Positions 39,111 to 51,859 of a stretch of DNA of 64,000 nt are shown one piece after another. Each line of letters begins with the position of its first letter. Positions within the stretch are counted from its first letter, which is position 1. This DNA comes from Rapana venosa (lineage: Eukaryota > Mollusca > Gastropoda > Neogastropoda > Muricidae). The translations under genes and the position numbers were made by a program. Location: assembly GCA_028751875.1 (NCBI GenBank), contig CM054145.1, forward strand, positions 10,227,952 through 10,291,951. Direction: 5' to 3'. The notes below the pieces were generated by a model. The model saw only the letters and a list, made by a program, of their open reading frames with translations, made no database searches and was not told the DNA's origin.

Positions 39111-42100
39111 TTAAAAAACCCCCCAATGGAAATTTTTGAAAGGCTTAGAATTTTTTTTTTACCTCGGTTGGTCTAAGGGTTAAAAATTGTGCCCCCAAAT
39201 TTATTTTTTCGGCCCGTAGTTTTCTTAAAAATTTTGGTTTTTGGGGAAATTTTAAAAAGAAAAATTTGGGTTGCCCAGATGACTTTTAAAATTTTTGGTT
39301 GTATTTTTAAAAAATTTCGGGGAATTGCCCCTTACTGGCCTCTTTCCCCTTTTTCCCCTTTTGGGGAGGAAAAATTTTACTTGATGAGGGGTTTTTTAAA
39401 TGCTTCCCACATCCCTCCCGCGGTTTCTATTGCCCTTTTCCAAAGGATTTCCCCCCCTTTTTTCTTTTAAGGGGGAGACATTTTTCCCTTGGGGGGTAAT
39501 TTCTCCTCCCTTCGGTAAGCCGGGTTTCCCCTGAGGGTTGTAGTAACCGCCCCTTTTTTCCCACTTTTTGAAAGGTACCCCCAAATTGTTTTGGGGTTTT
39601 ATTTTTGGGGAAAAATCGATTTTCCTTGTTTTAAAAAATTTGGGAAACCCTATAAAAAAATGAAGGGGTTTTTTTTATTTTCAAAAATTGATTTAAAAAA
39701 AAGAAAAGTTTTTGGTTTTTGGGGGTAAAAAACACATCAAGGAAATGGAAAAACAAGGTTTTTTAAGGAAATCCTCCCCTCTTGGCCTTCTGGTGCCCAT
39801 TTTACAGCCTTTGGAACCCATTTTGTTTTTTTTAAGGAAAATTTTCTATCCCGGGTTTTGAAACCCAAAAACCAAACCTTATTTTTAAAAAAATTTAGGG
39901 AATGTTTTTGGTTTTTTTTAAAAAAACCCATCCCCCCAAAGGGCCCTATCGCGGTCGGGTTAATGTCTAAAGTGTTTGATTCTTTTGAAACAGGAAAAAG
40001 GCCTGGTTTTTAATTTCTATTTACAAAGGGGAAATTTTTACCCATCAGTTAAAAGGCAATGTTTTTTAACTTCCCGTTTGATTTTATGTTTTTCCCCTTT
40101 GGGGTTAACCTCCGGGGTTTAAATAAGTTTTAAAACGGCAAATTTTTATCACCTTTTTGAGGTCCCGATTTCCCCTTGGGGTAACGGGGAAAACGGTTCC
40201 ATGTTTTTTAAACCGAAAATTAAAAAGTCAGGTTTTTGGGTATATGTTTTGGGGAAAAACCCCTTGGGAAAACGTCACCCACAAAATATGTAACTAAACG
40301 CCTTTTCCCCACTTTATTTGAAATGAAAGGGAATGACAAGGAAAGGGGCCAAAGGCCCCTTGTCCCGCTTTTTCCCAAAATTTCCCCTTGGGAAACCAAA
40401 TCCTGTTCTCCTGGGAGTTAATTTCCGGACCCCCTTTGCTACAAACCCATTACTTACGGATTTAATTTTTGGATTTTTTTGGGGGTTTTTTTAAACCCAA
40501 AGGGTTTCCCCAAAGTTAGCAACCCAAATATGTTTTTAAAATTTTGGGGAGGAAAATAACTTTTGAAATAAACTTCGCCCTTTTAAAATAAAAATAAAGG
40601 TAAAAAAAAGTTTTAATTTGACAATAAAAAAAAAACCCCTTTCCCCCTTTCCCCCTATAAACCCCAAAACCAAAGGTAGGTAAATTGTTTTGGTTTTGAA
40701 AAATAAATTTAAAGGTTATCCCCTGAATTTAAAAATCAGAAAACCCTTGTTGGGCCCCAAAAATTCCCTTTAATGGCCTTTGAAATGAAAAAACCAAACC
40801 TTTGAACGAAATCCCAAAAGGGGGTTTACCCAAAAAGTTCTGTGCCCCTTTTTAAAATGACCAGGACATACCCCTTTTTTGGGGGAAAAGCTTAAAGGTT
40901 TTTTTAAAAGGAAATTTTGAATTCCCCAAAATTACAGTTTTTTTAGCACCCTTCCTCCCCCATGAGCTTTTAATTTCATTTTGGGAGGGGGTTTTCCAAA
41001 ACGAAAAGAAAACACAAAAACTTTTCCTTTTTCATTTTTTAGGGGAGGTTTTAAATTTTTGGAGAGTTTTAACTCTTTTTGTTCCCTTCCTTTTTAAAAC
41101 CTTTTTAAAAAAATTTTGGGAAATTTCAAAAAGCCATTGGGAAAATGCCCCCCCCTACTCCTAAAAAGTAAAAACCCCAAAGGTTTTTAACTTTTTTTGG
41201 GTTTTAAAATTTTTAAGTCTTAACCCCTGGTTAATAAAAATTTTGATCCCAAAGGTTTTTAAAGGAAATGTAAGTAAAAAAGGCCCCCTTTGAAAATCTG
41301 GGGGTTAAAAATTGGGGGGAAATGGAAAATGGGGGGTGGCTTTAACCGGGGTTTTTCAGGTTTGGGCAAGGCCCTTAACACCGGCCTTTCTTTTTTTTTA
41401 AAAAAATTTCCCAAGTCCTAGGGGGGTCATTATTAAATTTTTTTCCCCTTTGTACACCAGTCCCAAACTTCAGTTTTTGGGCCCTTGGTTGGGGGTTTTT
41501 AAAAACCCTTTCCCCCCGGTTTTACTTTTCCAAATTTTTACCCCCTCAAGCCTTTTAAAAAGGTAAAATTTTCCACCATTTAATCCCAACCAAAAGGGGG
41601 CCCAACTTTTGGAAACAATTTGAAGGGCCCAGGGGGGCACACAAAAAACCCCCATGGACATCCCAGCCAGGTTTGGGGGTTGTACCCATGGAAATGGGCC
41701 CCAATCTTTTGTGGTGTGGGTGGGAATTTGGAAAGCTGTAAAACGGGGCCACTTTTAAATGGTACCCACCCCCCCCGGTTCCCTGGTATTGCTCGGTAAA
41801 GGGGCCCCCCTTTAAAATTATTTTCCCTTTTTGTGGTGCGGGGGGGGCCCAAATTGCTTTTTTCTCACGCCTTTTAAAACTAAAAAATTTTTAGGGTTTT
41901 TTCGTTAAAGGAATGGTTTTAGGCCGACCCTTTATCCCTTTTCCCCCCCTTAAAAACCCAAACTGTTTTGGGTTTTTCAACCCCCGGTGAAACGGCCCAA
42001 AAATAAGTCTTCGGTCTTCCCCGGGGGCGGGGGTTTTGGTCCCATTTTTGTCCCTTGTGGGTGGGGGAAAAATGGGAGGTTGGAAAAAATTTTCCCAGCT

Positions 42101-42520
42101 AAGGGGACCATACCCCCAAAGGGGGGGGGGTGGCCCCCGGGACTCTGGCCAAAGGCGCCGCATTTAAAAACACCCACTTGCCCCTTATCCTTAGTGGACC
42201 GGGGGTTAAGGGTTGGGTTTTGGGGGTTTTTTCAATCTTTGGGAAAGGGGGTTTTATGGGTGGGGGGTGGTTGGGGAAAGTTTGGGGGGTTTTTAGCGGG
42301 GTATTTGGGGAAAGGGGGTGGGGTTTTGGTTGGGGTTTGGGGCAAAGGTTTTTAATTTGCCCCCGGGGTTACTAGGTTTTTTAATTTTTTATTTTTCCCA
42401 AGGGAAAATTTAACCAAATTTTAAAAAATTAGAAGTTTTTTTTTTTTTTTTTAATTTTTAAAAAGTTTGTTTTTTTTTTCCTTTTTTTTTATTTAATTTA
42501 ATTTTTTTATTTCTCAGGGG
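39110..42520. other. Low-accuracy sequence, homopolymer-inflated, no gene assignable
   Basis: Words are partly recognisable but short runs are lengthened and many bases appear lost. Frames open here are not supported by splice sites or family motifs. Confidence 0.6.
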
Positions 42521-42539
42521 TGGAGCACCCCGGTTTTTT

Positions 42540-42815
42540 CCCCGGGTTTGGGTTTAAAAGCAGCATTTGGGGCGGGGTTTAAAACCATTTAAAAATGGGT
42601 GTGTTAGGCGCTTTGGGCTTAAAGTACGGGCCCAAAGTTCCCCCACCCAGTAAGGGGGAAATCTCCCCTCTTTGGGTCTGAGGAAAGGTTAAACAACGGG
42701 GAAAAAGGAGAAGGGCGCCGCCCTCAAAAAAGGCGGGCCCCCTTGGGGAAGTTGAGGCTTGGTCCCTCACTCCTTTTTAAACCCAATGGGTTTTATGGGA
42801 CCCTTTCCCTTTTTG
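42540..42815 (+). mobile_element. SINE-B, error-laden copy
   Basis: TTTGGGTCTGAGGAAAGGTT, GAAGGGCGCCGCCCTCAAAA and ATGGGTTTTATGGGACCC follow the SINE-B body and end in order, with inflated runs. The 5S-like head is not readable. Confidence 0.6.
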
Positions 42816-42889
42816 TATGTTAACTATTTTTACACAAAAAAAAAATAAATGGCTTGCTTTTCTGTTTTTTTACAAAGATTTTCCACTAA

Positions 42890-44310
42890 CTACCCTTAAA
42901 CCCTTTTATTACTTTTTTGTTGAATCGACTCAAGAAGGAGGCGGAACCCTTGCAGAGGGAAAAAGCTGGGTTCGGGGCCCGGGCAGGGGGGAGCACTTTT
43001 TCGAACGATTTTAAGGGGGCCACATCCTGATGGAAAAATTTTTTAAAACACAGGGGAGCCCTTTTTTTCCACAACTTCATCGACTTCAAAAAGGGCCCTT
43101 TTGGGCCAGAGTTAGGGAAAACGAAAGGGCCTGGGAAAGGTTTCCTGGGCATGTTTGGCATTAAAGAAGGCTAGTGCAAACCATTAAAGCACTAAACAAA
43201 AACGAACCCAGTGCAGCCCCTTTTTGGAACCCAATCAGGTCGGGTTTTTTTAAAAAACCCAGTTGGGGTTCCGAAAAGGATGCCTGTTATCCCCCGCCCT
43301 TTTTAATCTGTTCTTGGAAAAAATTTTTTAGAGAAGGACCACCCATGCTTCCCAACTCTAATCCCCAAATTGGCGGGCCAAAACCCCTAAAAAAAACTTG
43401 CGGTTTGCCGTTGACTTTGGGCCCTTTCCTTGGGGGAGAAACCCACAGAGCGGCAAGATCTTACGACCGACTTGAGAAACAGGCGGGGCATATGGGAGGG
43501 AAAGGGGGACTGGGAAAGGAAAAGTAAAAGTATTGTGAACAGCACGAGAAAAACCCCCACTGCTTTTTCCCTAAACGGCCCCAACTGGAGGGGTAGACGT
43601 TTTTTAAAACCTTGGGTGTTTTAATCAAAAAGGGGAAACCGGGGTTTCGACGAACAGAAAATAAAAAATTTCAGACTAGCCATGGCAAACTTTTCCCACA
43701 AAAAAAAAAACAAAAAAAACTAAACCCCCCATAGGGGAAAAGTAAAGGGGTTCAGTTTCCCAATCAAACTAAAGCTCTAAAACCCCTAATTTTTCAGACT
43801 ACCCTGCTGTACGGAAGTGTTGAAACCTGGAAAGGGTGCTGAAACAGAAAAGGGAAAATCCAGCATTTTGAAAAATTTTTGCCTTAAAAAAATTTGAGGG
43901 GGCATACCCGGGAAAAAGAGAACGAAAGAAAAAGGAAATGTCAAGAGCCAAAAAACCACGGGGGCAGGCCCACGGGAAAACCCCTTCTCACCTTTCGTAA
44001 AAGAAGAAAAAGCTGAATGGTTGGGGGCCCACGTAAACCCGCCCCAACACTCTGCCCAAAAAAAGTACTGGGGGAAACACTCAAAGGGGCAAAAGGGAAG
44101 GGGGGAACAGAAAAAATTTCATGGTTTTTTGGGACAAAACAGAGTTTGGGGAACCAGGAAAATTTAAATCCGGAAATCCCTGCCCCGGGACCCGGGGGAC
44201 CCGAGGGAATGGAGGAGGGTTTACCCGGAAATTTTTCTTTGGGTTTTCCTCCTCCCCCGGCCCGCCAAGGTCGGGGGACTGATAAAGTTTGATGATGATG
44301 TTAAAGGGAA
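42890..44310 (+). mobile_element. LINE-N reverse transcriptase region and 3' end (damaged)
   Basis: Frame-broken fragments follow the order of a LINE ORF2. At 43065-43110 HNFIDFKK(A) corresponds to the RT motif with the first catalytic aspartate. At 43265-43330 the segment KGCLLSPALFNLFLEK is the GxRQGCxLSPxLFNLFLE motif. RFAVDFG near 43400 stands where the FADD catalytic motif is expected, with one D not readable. Near 43805-43830 a LLYGSVETW-like segment follows. The end at 44255-44310 is PPRPAKVGG-like and then GATGATGATG. Endonuclease sequence is not seen. The many frame changes match the local base-quality problem, so intactness cannot be judged. Confidence 0.75.
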
Positions 44311-44319
44311 GGAGAAAAA

Positions 44320-45237
44320 AATAGTTTTAAACATTGGGGATTTTTAAAAAAAATTTTGGAAGAAATGAAAAATTTTTGAAACAAAACACAAAAGGAAATT
44401 TAAGGGTTTTGTAAATGCGCATGCTAGGTTTTTGGTGGCGTGCATGAATGAAAAAAGGGAAAAAGAAAACCAAAAAAAAAATGTGATAGTACTTAAACAA
44501 AGGACAGCCCCCAAAAAATTTTAAAGCAACACCCCACTGAATTCGACCAAAACCAACCCTTTTTACCATAAAAAACCATCTTAGGGGGGTTTAAAAAGGT
44601 CCAACCTTCCAAAACTCCAAAAAGTCCTTAAAATTTTTCCCCCTTTTGTGGGTCTCTGATGGGTTTCTTCCGGCGGGGGCCCAAAAACGGTTCCAAATGA
44701 TTTGGGTATTTTGGGGCCCTGAAAACAAATCACCTTTTTTAAACCCCCTACAGTTCCCACACCACCCTCTAATTTTTTACAAAAACAAAATTTGGACGGG
44801 TTCAAAGATCATCGCCTGATTTTCGTATCAAAACGGGATGACAGCTTTCAAGATCCACACTAAATTTTCAGAAACAGATTACGATTTGTATTGGTGGGGT
44901 TGGGCCTGAAAAAAAAATCACCCGGTTTACCCCTGATTTTCCACACAATCTATTTAAAAAAAATGTTTGATAAATTTTCTAAAAATTTAAGAGTAAAAAT
45001 TTGTAAAAAACCCTGAGAAATTTTTCCCGGACCATGTTTGATAAAGTTAAGACAGTCATACTAAAACCTAGCCCCAGAAAAATTTGGGCAAAGGTTTGAA
45101 AAAATTTTAAAAAAAAAATTCTAAAAAAAAATTTCTAAAAATTTTAAAAAAAACCTTTTTTAATAAAAAAATGGAAAAATTTTTGACAAAAGGAGGGTTT
45201 AAAAAAGGAAAAATAAAATTAAAAAATTTTACTGAAG
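44320..45237. other. Low-accuracy sequence, nothing recognised
   Basis: A-rich, run-inflated sequence without a supported feature. Confidence 0.4.
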
Positions 45238-46010
45238 ATTAATGACAGCTTCTAGATTATCCCCATGACTTTAGTTTCCACTAAGGGAAAAAGCTTCTAG
45301 ATCATAAAAGGGGCCCTTTTAAAATCCCCATAAGGGACGGGTTTTTCTAAAATCTTTCAAAAACGATTTTTCAGATCACACTAATGCCCAGTTTCTAGTC
45401 ATAAACAAACGACTTTAAAGATCCCAAATTTGACAGCTTCTAGTTCTTCAAAACAAACTTTCAGTTCACCATTTAAGGGAAGCTTCTAGATCATCAAAAA
45501 GACTTTCAGTTCACACTAATGGCCTTTCTATTCAAAAAGACTTTAAACAAAAAACTTTAAAGATAATTAAGGGACGTTTCCCAGTTTCACAAAAAGACTT
45601 TCCCCCACACAAAAGACAGCTTTTTGGACCCCTCACAACAAAACTTTCGATCACACTAATGACAGTTTTCTAGATAAATAAACCTGCTTTCAGATCGAAC
45701 TAATAAAAAGCTTGCACCCCAAACACGGGACTTTCAGATCACACGCAAGTTTTCTAGATCACCCACTGTTTTTTTCGGGTTTAAACACAAAAGCCCGTTT
45801 TTAGTTTTATACACGGATTTCAAGTCACATTTAATGACAGCTTTAACCATTACACTGCTTTCAAAATAAATTAATGTAGGGAAATTATTTTGTGCTAAAA
45901 TTTTTGTAAAGGGGCCCAAACAAGCGCCCCGGTCATCCAGGGGGTTTTTTCAGTTTACAAAATGAAAAGTTTTCCGCCATAAAACTGATTAAAAGATAAA
46001 TAATGACGTT
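45238..46010 (+). repeat. Minisatellite, unit about 43-45 bp, error-laden
   Basis: AATGACAGCTTCTAGAT followed by ACTTTCAGATCACACT recurs about 17 times with run-length noise. Confidence 0.8.
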
Positions 46011-46399
46011 TTTCCATGTGGTACTTTGTAAAAACAATAATAAAGCACCCCCCCCTCAAAACCCCACAAATCCCCCCCAAAAAAAAAAAAATAAACCAAA
46101 AACCCCCAAAAAAAAACAAAACAATTTTAAAAACGAACCCTCCCCAAAAACCTCAACAAAACCCCCTTATTAAAGGGAAAATTCCACCCCCAAACCAAAA
46201 CCAAAAAAACCCCCAAAAAAAACCCAAGGCATTCGCATTTACTGACTACCCTGGGGGGTGGACGGCCCTGCAGAAGGCGGTGGGGTTGGGGAGGGGGATC
46301 CCCTAAAGGGCCCAAAGCGCCCCTCTGCACCCTTTTGTCCTTCCCCTCCACACCAGCCCCAGCACCCCCCCCAAAGCAGAGGAAAGGAGGAGGGGGAAA

Positions 46400-46615
46400 G
46401 GAGGCCCCCAGTGGTGGCGGCAGTGCCAGTGGCCCCTAGGGGTTTCTGACTCCAGGTTCCTCACCCTGCTTGTTGAAACTTTCCGAGAAGCAGAAGCGGG
46501 GGCCAGAGGGCAGAAATCTGGCGGTGCAAAAGGCGTGCTGGTGGCTGCGGAACTCCCCCTGCACCCTTTGATGGGGGCCAAGAACTCCAAACGCCAGGTC
46601 GTTGCCCAAAATAAC
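46400..46615 (-). other. GC-rich block, possible Nup205 exon (unresolved frame)
   Basis: About 150 bp of GC-rich sequence ends on the - strand in AACAAGCAG followed by GGTGAGG, a plausible donor at 46465/46464. All three - strand frames are open for part of it and none matches a remembered segment well. Strand and position would fit the nucleoporin gene. Confidence 0.3.
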
Positions 46616-46619
46616 AATG

Positions 46620-47130
46620 GTGGGACAAAGGGGGAAAAAAAAAAAAAAAAAAAGAAAAAAAGAAAGGAAAAAAAAGAAAAAAAAATGAAAAGAAAAAGAA
46701 AGAAAAAAAAAGAATGGGTTGGATTTGTTTTTAGCTTTGGGAAATTTTTCCCTTTAGAAAAGGGTTTGTGTTGTGTGTTGTGGTTTTGTTTTTTTCACTT
46801 TAAGGTCTTTTCCCACTCTAAGGGGATTTTTAAGACGAGTTGTGTGTGTGTGGTGTGTTTTTGTGTGTTTTTGTGTGCGGGTGTGCTGTTTTTATGTGTG
46901 AGTGTTTGTGTGTTTTTAAATGTGTTTTTTTGTGTTTGTGGGGGCGTGCTTTTTGGTTCCTTGTTTGGTGTGTTTTTTGTGTGTGAGCTGTGTGTATGTT
47001 TTGGTGGGTGGAGGCCAATATCGGGTTTCCCCCCACTTTTCAGCGGTTTCCCCAATTCCACCCCACCCCAGCGGGTTGTAAATTATAGCGGGGAAACGGG
47101 CCCCGCACTTGGTTTTGGGTAAATTTGGAA
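46620..47130 (+). repeat. Poly-A/GA and GT-rich low-complexity tracts
   Basis: AAAGAAAAA-type sequence at 46635-46720, TGTGTG-type at 46765-47010. No gene signal. Confidence 0.7.
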
Positions 47131-47439
47131 AAGGGGGTTTTGCTAAATTTTAAAACTCATGTCTTAAATTTCCCGGGCTTTTTTGGGGGGTCAAATCATA
47201 CGAACAGCACCCCCACCTTCGGGAAAAAAAATTCCGGGTGGGAAATTCCCTCTTTTCTATCCCTTTTTTTTTGTTTTTGCCTTTTTCCCCTTTTGTTCAT
47301 GTCATTCCCCCCTTCGGTGGTATTTTTGCCCGTTTTTTTCCCGGGAAAAAGGGACAAAAACTTTTTCCACCCCCAAATTTTTGGATGCATTTGGGGCCCG
47401 GGATTGTCAGGTATTTTAAAAGGGTTGTGCAAGCATTTA

Positions 47440-47700
47440 TAAAGGGCCCAACAATAGTTGATGGGGCGGGTTTTAGGGGAGTTTTCCAACGGAGAGGCAG
47501 ACCACACATAAAAAAGAGAAAAGAACTTGTAGGTGGAGGGGGAAAGAGACCAAAGGGAAGCCAAAGAAAAAACCTGGGGCTGCCGTATTGCAGGGATCTT
47601 GGGAGGAAAAGGGGATAAAATAAGGGGGGAAGCAAAAAACCCAGAGAAAAGATGGGGGAAGGCCCCATCAATGTCAACCCCCCCTGGGAAAAAACATGAA
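47440..47700 (+). mobile_element. LINE-M C-terminal fragment, error-laden copy
   Basis: A + strand frame with EAKEKTWGCRIAGIL, later GEAKNPEKRWGKAPSMSTPP, parallels the cleaner - strand fragment at 6067-6262 (GRPSKTWASCIAND, RERWRRLINVKPP). The DNA end TCAATGTCAACCCCCCCTGG mirrors that copy. Confidence 0.6.
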
Positions 47701-48429
47701 AAAAAGAAGGAAAAAGAAAAAGAAAAAAAGGTTGATTTTCGGGAAACATATGAAAAAAGCAGTATGGCGGCCGTTTTTTAATAAAAGGTTGGTGATTTTG
47801 CCCGGGGAAAAAAAATTTCCCCCATACATGGAGAAAAAAAATAAAGTTATTTGGTGTAATTGGGTTAACGTTAAAAAGCTTTTCCACGGGAAAAGAGCAG
47901 TTTGGTTTTACTTAAAAGGAGAAATTTTTATGCCAGTCAAAAGGGAATATGAATCCAAAAAAAAAATGTTAAATTTTTTAAGTACCCCCTACGGGTCACA
48001 GCAAAAATTTTAAAAGGGGGAAAATTTTGGAGGGTTTTCCCCAGGGATCGATTTTTGCCCCCAAGACCCTTTGCCCCCTCTGTTTTTGTTTTGTTGTGTG
48101 CCCCCCCCCCCCCTTAAATTTCGAGCTGTCTTTGGGTTGAACATGTTTTTGGTACAAAAAGGGGTGGAGCTTTTTTGCGATTTGTAAAACTTTTAAACAA
48201 TTTTGTTTTTGTAAAACATTTGCAAACCAAAAATAGAGCCCAGACATTCAAAACCCAACAAAAAAAATTTTAAACCGGGCAAAAAAATACAACCCTAACC
48301 TACATTTTCTCTCTCCCGGTACTTCCCCAACTAAACGTCTTAAAAATTTAAAAATTACGGGAAAAAAGGGCCCCAAAATAAGCCCTCCCAAAAAAAACCC
48401 TGTCGGGAGGGCAGGAAAGGAAAAAATGG

Positions 48430-48700
48430 GGGAAATCCATCTCACCAGAGCGGGGGAAAAGTGGATTGGCACTTCCCCCCGAAGAGACCCCCGTCAATCA
48501 CAAGAACAGCTTTTCCGGGGCCCCCAAAAAGGAAGGAGAAAAAAGGAAAAAGCCCTAAAGAACGTGGGGGGAGGATGTAGAAAGTGGATGGGGCCCATGC
48601 AGCACTTTTGGGGAAACCGGGGGTTTGGGTTGCCGGGTTTAGGCGGGGAGGGAAAGCCCCCTTTGTTGCTGCCCTACACCCCAACTGGGTGTAAGATTAA
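48430..48700 (+). mobile_element. Possible LINE C-terminal fragment
   Basis: Across two frames a K-x-x-W-R-like stretch, then a W-x-G segment and a terminal VAALHPTGCK-like end occur in the order of LINE ORF2 C-termini. It is weak because of sequence errors and no second copy was found in the window. Confidence 0.3.
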
Positions 48701-48709
48701 GATGTTGAT

Positions 48710-49290
48710 AAATTTGAAAAAAAAGGCCAGTGCCCTACCTTGAAAATTGGCTCGGGAAAAATAAGGGAGGGGGTGGGGGGCAAACTCTCCCCATTGGGCG
48801 GGAAAGGGTAAAGGGCCCGGGGTTTTATGGGTCCACGAAGGATGGTGTTAAAGCCCATCGCCGTGAGGATGCCCAAAAAAGCATAAACCTGTCAACAAAA
48901 ACCCCACATGTCAGTTACTCTGGCCCCAACATAACAGGGTGGGGTTTAAATTTCCCAAAGGAAAACACGACTATATCCTAAAAACTAGGGTAAATTACTT
49001 ATGAAATTAACAAAAAGAGGGAATAAAAAAAAAATATTTTCCTACGGGGAAACCCACTATTGGGTAACCAACATCTCCCAAACCCTTTCCTTTCCGTTTT
49101 TTATCCCCCACTACGGGGTTAGGGTAACATACAAATGGGGCACAGTGCACTATTTTCCCCCGGGAAAAGAGGGGTTTCCCCCCCTTTAACTTTAGGGATA
49201 AAAAAAGATGTATTTTACCCCTTGTTATTTTTTAACAGGGGAAAACCCATTCAAAGGGCACCGGGAGTATGACCCGGGAAATTTGTTTAA
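48710..49290. other. Low-accuracy sequence, nothing recognised
   Basis: No matching repeat or exon seen. Confidence 0.4.
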
Positions 49291-49299
49291 AATTTGCCC

Positions 49300-49460
49300 C
49301 TAACGTTTTTCCCTACCTAAGGGAAAAAGAAACACTTTTTCCCAGTGCACATGCCCATTGTAAACATTTGTATGCTACCGAAAACCCAGAAGTGGGTGTT
49401 TCCGGGGGGGGAAGGGTTAGTAGAGGGTTTGGGTTTACCCTACAGCAGGTTCCCTGAAAA
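49300..49460 (+). repeat. Interspersed repeat A, error-laden copy 3
   Basis: CCCAGTGCACATGCCCATTG, ACCCAGAAGTGGGTGTTTCC and AAGGGTTAGTAGAGGGTTTG follow copies 1 and 2. Confidence 0.65.
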
Positions 49461-49479
49461 AAAAAAGGGGTTTAAGCTT

Positions 49480-49690
49480 GTTTCCCTATCGGGGGCTCTC
49501 TCCCTGGGCGCGGCATCCTTTTGTTCTCGGGCCCCAGAGGGTTGGGGGGCCCAGGCAATCTTGAGGGAGGCAATCCAAAGGAAAACCAGGTTTTTGGGTC
49601 CCGGGGGCCCAAAGGGGGTTTGGGGCCCCCAAACCCCCCTTCCCTTGCCTCCATCGTTTTGTCTGCTGCTGGCGGGCCAACACAGCCACA
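49480..49690 (-). other. GC-rich block, possible Nup205 exon (unresolved)
   Basis: Two - strand frames stay open over about 200 bp but read as low-complexity P/G-rich peptides. Run inflation is heavy (CCCC, GGGG). Its GC content stands out from neighbours, which is the only reason to suspect an exon. Confidence 0.2.
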
Positions 49691-51490
49691 CCACTGCCCT
49701 GTATTTTCCAGCTTTTAAACACCACTGCATTTTTTTTCCCTCAGTAACGGGCCAATTTGCACCGTATCTTCCAGACATTCACAGCATTGCGTTTTTAATC
49801 TTCCGACATCACAGAAATTGGTTTTGTTTTTCCCAGAATTAAACGTTTTTGGGGTTTTATCTTCCAGACATTCACAGCTTTGGGTTTTATTTCCCCAAGG
49901 ACATTACAGCTTTTCCCCTTTATCTTCCAAAATTTTCACAGCATTCCCCCTTTATTTTCCCCAGACTTTCCCAAGCTTTTAGTGTTTTTTCCGACATTTC
50001 ACCCCTTAGGTTTACCCTTCCGGGGACATTCACAGCTTGTGTTTATCTTCCAAGACTTTCACGCATTGTGCTTTTTCTTCCAGACTTTCCAGAATGGCCC
50101 TTTATCCCCGGGACTTTTCACACCCACTCCCCTTTATCCCCGACATTCACAACACTGCACTTTTTTTTTCCTTAAAATTCACAGAAACCCACTTTATCTT
50201 CCAGACTTCCAAAACATTTGCCCTTTTATCTTCAGACTTTTAAACAGACTGCACTTTTTCTTAAAGGCCATTCCGCATTGCCCTTTTTTTTCCAAAACCT
50301 TCCCAGCTTTTGCGCTTTTTTCTTCCAAAAAATTTCACGCATTGCGTTTTATTTTCCCCCAAGGAACATTACGGGCTTTGGGTTTTTATCTTCCCGGACA
50401 TTACGCTTTGGCTTTTCTTTCCCAGACAATTTCCACAGCATTGCGTTTTATCTTCCGGGAAAATTCCGCATTGGGTTTTTATTTTCCCAAGACATTCACA
50501 GCATGGGGCTTTTATTTTTCCCAGGCATTCACAGCCTATTTTTTTTCCCTTCCAAAACTTTTTCACAGCTTTGGTGTTTATCTTCCAGACATTCCCAGCA
50601 TTGTGCTTTTTCTTCAAGATTCACAGCTTTGGGGCTTTATTTCCAGAATTCACAGAAATTGCATTTTTATCTTCCGAATTAAACCGCACTGACTTTATCC
50701 CAGACTTCACAAATACTACATTTTAATCTTCCCCCTCATTAACCAGCACCGACTTTATCTTCCAGTTTTCACAAAACTGAAATTTAAACCCTTCCGGAAA
50801 ATTCACACAGGGCATTTTAAATTTCAAAGACTTTTCCCCAAGCATCCCCCTTTTTTTTCTTCCCAAAAAATTAACTTTATTTTTCCAGACTTTTTCACAA
50901 CCCTCCCAACTTTATTTTCCCCAGCCCCATTCACAACACTGCATTTTTTTTCTTCCAGACTTTCCCAAAAAACACTGTTTTTCTTTTTTTAAATTTTCCC
51001 CGCATCACACTTTTAATTTTTTCCGGGAAATTCACGCATCGAAATTTTATCTTCCAAAATTTCACACCCAGGGCCAATTTCCATCTTTTCCGACTTTATC
51101 TTCCAGACTTGGGGGGGAAACACACTTCATTTTTCAGAAACCCACAGCATTGCGCTTTTAACCCTTTCCGCCCATTCCCCAAACACTGCACTTTTTTTTT
51201 CAGAATTCCCCGCACGGGCCCCTTTTTTTCCAGGACTTTACAAAATTTATGCATTTTAATCTTTCCAGACATTCCCCGGCACTGCAATTTATTTTCCCCA
51301 GACTTCACAAATACGGGATTTGTTTTTTCCCTTCCGGGGCTTTCAAAAAAAATGAAACTTTTTTTTCCAGCCCATTCACAACCCCGCACTTTTTATTTTT
51401 CCAGCCCATTCACGGCACTGAAATTTTATTTTTTGGGGAACATTCACGCACCCGCCCCTTTTTATCTTCCAGACATTTCAGCCCTTGCAC
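49690..51490 (+). repeat. 30-bp minisatellite, about 1.8 kb
   Basis: The unit ACATTCACAGCATTGCG plus TTTTATCTTCCAG repeats with many errors for about 55-60 units. The TTTTATCTTCCAG half looks like a 3' splice site on the + strand, but the surrounding gene is on the other strand. Confidence 0.85.
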
Positions 51491-51696
51491 TCATTGTACT
51501 TTCTCTTAAAAAAGAAACCAATTTTAGTTTATTCTTTTAAGGCCCTTAGTTTAGGGTCTTTACATAGTGAGTGCCTTTTCGTGTTTGTCCCCCCCAAAAA
51601 TAAGCTTTTTTTTTGGGACAATTTGAAGTACGGGGATTTGACTAGACGGGACTGGACAGGGGAAAAAACAGTAAAAAAACAGACCCGACCCCTGAC

Positions 51697-51814
51697 CTTT
51701 CCCTCTCGGGGGAGAGGTCAAGGGCTTTGGGGGCAGCCCAATTTCTGCACCCACTCCCACAGCGTAGCAGGGTCCTTGCTCCTCTGCTGTCGGGTGCCAC
51801 TCGGTCAGTGTGGA
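51697..51814 (-). other. Candidate Nup205 exon
   Basis: After a TTCCCCCACAG acceptor, about 118 bp run to GGAAAG|GTCAGG. One frame opens as STLTEWHPTAEEQG; another, one base off, reads KDPATLWEWVQKLGCPQ. The two together would make a coherent acidic and tryptophan-rich stretch, so a single-base error in the middle is likely. The position between recognised exons supports the nucleoporin gene. Confidence 0.4.
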
Positions 51815-51859
51815 CTGTGGGGGAAGAAAACCCAAGTTTGCAACAACTGCCCAAAATGA

